DNA of 64,000 nt from Anaerolineae bacterium (lineage in GTDB: Bacteria > Chloroflexota > Anaerolineae > Aggregatilineales > UBA2796), in assembly GCA_019637615.1 (NCBI GenBank), contig JAHBVJ010000002.1, forward strand, positions 248,001-312,000, written 5' to 3'. Below are positions 61,396 to 64,000 of this stretch, in pieces (within the stretch, counting starts at the first letter, position 1; each line of letters starts with the position of its first letter). The notes below the pieces were generated by a model that was given only the letters and a program-made list of their open reading frames with translations, was not told the DNA's origin and searched no databases. A program made the position numbers and the translations under genes.

Positions 61396-63297
61396 ATGAA
61401 GAAACTTGGACTTATGCTGTTGGCGGGCTTGCTGATCGCTACCTCGACGCCAGCAATGGTGCGCGGACAGGGATCGAAACTCCCTTATCAGGATGCGAGT
61501 TTGCCCGTCGCGCAGCGCGTGGACGACTTGATGGGGCGTCTGACCCTCGATGAGAAAATCGGGCAGATGACGCTGGTTGAGAAAAACAGCATCAAGAGCG
61601 CAGACATCGGCCCGTTGGGAATCGGTGGGCTGTTGAGCGGCGGCGGCGGCTACCCCGGCACCGGCAACACGGCGGAAAAGTGGGCAGCGATGGTCGATGG
61701 CTATCAGAAGGAAGCGCTGACTTCGCGGCTGGCGATCCCGATGATCTACGGTGTGGACGCGGTACATGGTCACGGCAATTTGAAAGGCGCGACGATCTTC
61801 CCGCAGAACGTGGGGTTGGGCGCGGCGAACGATCCCGACCTGACGGAACGGATCGGGCGGGCGACGGCGCAAGAGATGATCGCGACGGGAATTTATTGGG
61901 ATTACGCGCCCGTGGTAGCGGTGGTGCAGGACGTTCGCTGGGGTCGCTCGTATGAGAGCTACAGCGAGAACACGGAACTCGTCACCAAGCTATCCTCCGC
62001 CTACATCAAAGGCCTGCAAGGCGACGGCCTCGGCACGCCGGGATCGGTGCTGGCGACCCCGAAGCATTTCGTGGGCGACGGCGGGACGAAGTGGGGCAGT
62101 TCGAAAACCGACAATTACCGGATTGACCAAGGCGTGACGGACGTGGATGAGGCTACGCTCAGGGCGATCCATCTGCCCCCGTATGAAGCGGCGATCAAAG
62201 CAGGCGCACAGAGCATCATGGTCTCGTTTTCCAGTTGGGGCGGGATGAAGATGCACGCGCAGAAGTACCTGCTGACGGACGTGCTCAAGGGTGAACTCGG
62301 CTTCACGGGCTTCCTCGTCTCTGACTGGGCGGGCATGGATCAGATCACGTCGAACTATGCCGAAGCCATGATCACGGGCATCAACGCGGGCGTCGATATG
62401 AACATGGTGCCTTACGACTACCACAAGTTCATCGATGTGATGAAACAGGCCATCGCGGATGGCAAGATCACGACCGAGCGCGTGGATGACGCGGTACGCC
62501 GCATCCTGACCGTCAAGTTCGAGATGGGCTTGTTCGAGCATCCTTTCAGCGATCCCAGTTTGCTGCCGAGCGTTGGTTCGGATGAGCATCGGGCGCTGGC
62601 GCGCGAAGCCGTCAACAAATCGCTGGTGCTGCTCAAGAATGATAATCAGGCACTACCAATCGCCAAGGACACCCCGACGATCTTCGTGGGCGGCGCGGGC
62701 GCGGACGACATCGGAATCCAATCGGGTGGCTGGACGATTGAATGGCAGGGTAAAACTGGCAACATCACCCCCGGCACGACGATCCTTGACGGTATCAAGG
62801 CACAGGTGTCGGATAAGGCCAACGTGGTGTATGACAAGTTCGCGCGTTTCCGTAACGAGAAGGACGCCAACGGCAACCAGATCATCGCGGATGTCGGCAT
62901 CATGGTGATCGCGGAACAACCTTACGCGGAAGGGCGCGGCGATAGTCCCGATCTGATGATGCTGGACGCCACCAATCTGATCCGCGAACGTTCTAAAAAG
63001 CTGGTGATCATTGTGCTGTCCGGGCGTCCGGTCATCATCACCGAGCAGTTGAAAATGGCGGATGCGGTGGTCGCGGCGTGGCTCCCCGGCACCGAGGGCA
63101 ACGGCGTGACGGACGTGATCTTCGGGGATAAGCCGTTCACAGGTAAGCTGGCGTTCACGTGGCCCCGCGCGGCGGCACAACTGCCGTTCGATTTCAAGAC
63201 GCTGCCGAAGACTGGCTGTGACGCGCCGCTGTTCCCCTTCGGCTACGGGCTTGATACGCAGTCGAGCACGACGTATCAAGATACCTGCCAGAAATAG
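61396..63297 (+). CDS. Secreted glycoside hydrolase family 3 beta-glucosidase-like enzyme
   Basis: This 633-residue GH3 enzyme has an export signal (LGLMLLAGLLIATSTPAMVRG). The (beta/alpha)8 domain has SLPVAQRVDDLMGRLTLDEKIGQM, YGVDAVHGHG, ATPKHFVGDGG and the nucleophile Asp310 in LVSDWAGMD. The second alpha/beta domain (REAVNKSLVLLKND, VVAAWLPGTEGNGV, GKLAFTWP) ends FPFGYGL. It should hydrolyse beta-glucosides or xylosides from plant polymers outside the cell. AGAAGGA precedes ATG 61396. A perfect LacI-type palindrome upstream suggests induction by a sugar. Confidence 0.95.
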   Translation: MKKLGLMLLAGLLIATSTPAMVRGQGSKLPYQDASLPVAQRVDDLMGRLTLDEKIGQMTLVEKNSIKSADIGPLGIGGLLSGGGGYPGTGNTAEKWAAMVDGYQKEALTSRLAIPMIYGVDAVHGHGNLKGATIFPQNVGLGAANDPDLTERIGRATAQEMIATGIYWDYAPVVAVVQDVRWGRSYESYSENTELVTKLSSAYIKGLQGDGLGTPGSVLATPKHFVGDGGTKWGSSKTDNYRIDQGVTDVDEATLRAIHLPPYEAAIKAGAQSIMVSFSSWGGMKMHAQKYLLTDVLKGELGFTGFLVSDWAGMDQITSNYAEAMITGINAGVDMNMVPYDYHKFIDVMKQAIADGKITTERVDDAVRRILTVKFEMGLFEHPFSDPSLLPSVGSDEHRALAREAVNKSLVLLKNDNQALPIAKDTPTIFVGGAGADDIGIQSGGWTIEWQGKTGNITPGTTILDGIKAQVSDKANVVYDKFARFRNEKDANGNQIIADVGIMVIAEQPYAEGRGDSPDLMMLDATNLIRERSKKLVIIVLSGRPVIITEQLKMADAVVAAWLPGTEGNGVTDVIFGDKPFTGKLAFTWPRAAAQLPFDFKTLPKTGCDAPLFPFGYGLDTQSSTTYQDTCQK

Positions 63298-63310
63298 GAT
63301 GTGATCTTGG

Positions 63311-63340
63311 GCAGGATGTGTATAATCATGCATCCTGCCA
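63311..63340 (+). terminator. Hairpin after the GH3 gene
   Basis: GGCAGGATG (63311-63319) pairs with CATCCTGCC (63332-63340). The loop contains TATAAT, which could equally be a -10 box for the next gene. Confidence 0.5.
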
Positions 63341-63447
63341 GATTCAATACACGATCAGCATAAATTACAGCAGTTTTGTCGAAGTTGGCGATGCATTGCC
63401 GCTGAAATTCAACGGATGATGATCGCTGTGGAAAAAGGATTTCGTTG

Positions 63448-64000
63448 ATGAGTTTACCTATTGCCGTTCAACTGTACAGTGTCCGCGATGACGCGGCGAA
63501 AGATTACGCGGGCACGATCCGCAAGATTGCCGAGATGGGTTATATCGGCGTCGAGGGTGTGCGCAGTTATCCTGAGGGCGTGACGGTGAACGACGCCGCC
63601 AAGTTGTTCCGCGAACTCAACCTTGAAGTGGTAGGTGTGCATGTGGCGCTGCCCTTCGGCGCGGACGAAGCCCCGATGCTGTCGCTGCTCGAAACGCTCA
63701 ACTGCAAGACCGCGATCTGCCCGTGGCTCGATCCGAAGCAGTATTTCGACTCGCTGGACAACCTAAAGAAGGCGTGCGATATGCTGAACAAGGCGAACGA
63801 GGTATACCGCAAGCACGGCTACACATTTGGCTATCACAATCACGCGTTTGAAGCGACCAAGTTTGACGGGCGTCCGGCGCTCCAGTACATGATCGATCTG
63901 CTCGATCCGGCGGTGTTCTTCGAGCTGGATACCTACTGGATTCAGACGGGCGGCGTGGACGTGCTCGATACGCTCAAGCAATTGGGTAACCGCGCGCCGC
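63448..64000 (+). CDS. Sugar phosphate isomerase/epimerase, 5' part (runs off window)
   Basis: From ATG 63448 (AAGGA 9 bases upstream) the frame is open to the window edge and gives about 184 residues. MSLPIAVQLYSVRDDAAKDYAG, IRKIAEMGYIGVEG, VVGVHVALPF, GYHNHAFEATKFDGRPALQ and ELDTYWIQTGG match the xylose-isomerase-like TIM barrel family (IolE/IolI/hydroxypyruvate isomerase type). HNHAFE and ELDTYW supply metal ligands. It follows the GH3 gene by 150 bases and may share its regulation in sugar use. The C-terminal third is missing. Confidence 0.92.
   Translation, partial: MSLPIAVQLYSVRDDAAKDYAGTIRKIAEMGYIGVEGVRSYPEGVTVNDAAKLFRELNLEVVGVHVALPFGADEAPMLSLLETLNCKTAICPWLDPKQYFDSLDNLKKACDMLNKANEVYRKHGYTFGYHNHAFEATKFDGRPALQYMIDLLDPAVFFELDTYWIQTGGVDVLDTLKQLGNRAP

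Overview
The window looks like a chromosomal segment of a free-living, moderately GC-rich bacterium. The gene style (long secreted proteins with Pro/Thr/Ser linkers and repeated GDWDGDG-type units, CxLPCWxGIxPG proteins, orphan Tad-type ATPase, GT-C membrane glycosyltransferases, short REP-like GC-rich intergenic repeats) points to Chloroflexota, most likely an Anaerolineae-like lineage. This assignment is inference from gene content only. No rRNA, tRNA, CRISPR array or complete insertion sequence was recognised.

Layout. 1-11 kb holds housekeeping and small metabolic units: a partial prolyl-iminopeptidase-like hydrolase, an ArsR regulator with a SulP anion transporter, nicotinate phosphoribosyltransferase, a left-handed beta-helix protein coupled to a homologue of cyanobacterial long-chain acyl-ACP reductase, an FmdB-like zinc ribbon, a methyltransferase/SDR pair, and a YqeC-MocA fusion for molybdenum hydroxylase maturation. 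11.2-23.7 kb is the most distinctive region: five consecutive secreted proteins (two parallel beta-helix proteins, two subtilisin-like proteases, one alpha/alpha-barrel-like protein). Each ends in the same five-repeat GDWDGDG domain and a near-terminal AP(T/P)FQP tail, and each is followed by a long RNA hairpin. 23.9-38.9 kb carries rimO, an Eis-like acetyltransferase behind a leader peptide and a possible ribosome-binding-site-sequestering hairpin, two GT-C membrane glycosyltransferases with an apparently circularly permuted ROK-like kinase, greA with a structured leader, an orphan response regulator, a PHP protein coupled to a membrane-anchored molybdopterin oxidoreductase, and a sucrase/ferredoxin-like protein.

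39.7-52.7 kb is one long minus-strand cluster reading from a soluble GAF histidine kinase and a single-domain response regulator into a KAS III-like enzyme, two acyl-CoA synthetases, an alpha/beta hydrolase, a MaoC hydratase and a complete Liv-type ABC importer. The layout suggests sensing, uptake, CoA activation and processing of an organic acid. 52.9-55 kb has pfkA and mltG. 55-61 kb is repeat-rich: REP-like elements, a 70-bp array of five contiguous 14-bp palindromes with TACANNTGTA cores, and a degenerate CpaF-like ATPase gene bracketed by two related direct-repeat blocks. The window ends with a flavodoxin, a GNAT acetyltransferase, a GH3 beta-glucosidase behind a perfect LacI-type palindrome, and the start of a sugar phosphate isomerase/epimerase.

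Most promising for something undescribed: the five secreted proteins with a shared C-terminal domain and tail, the TACANNTGTA array, the acetyltransferase leader/attenuator, the permuted kinase, and the two-component/acyl-CoA/Liv cluster.
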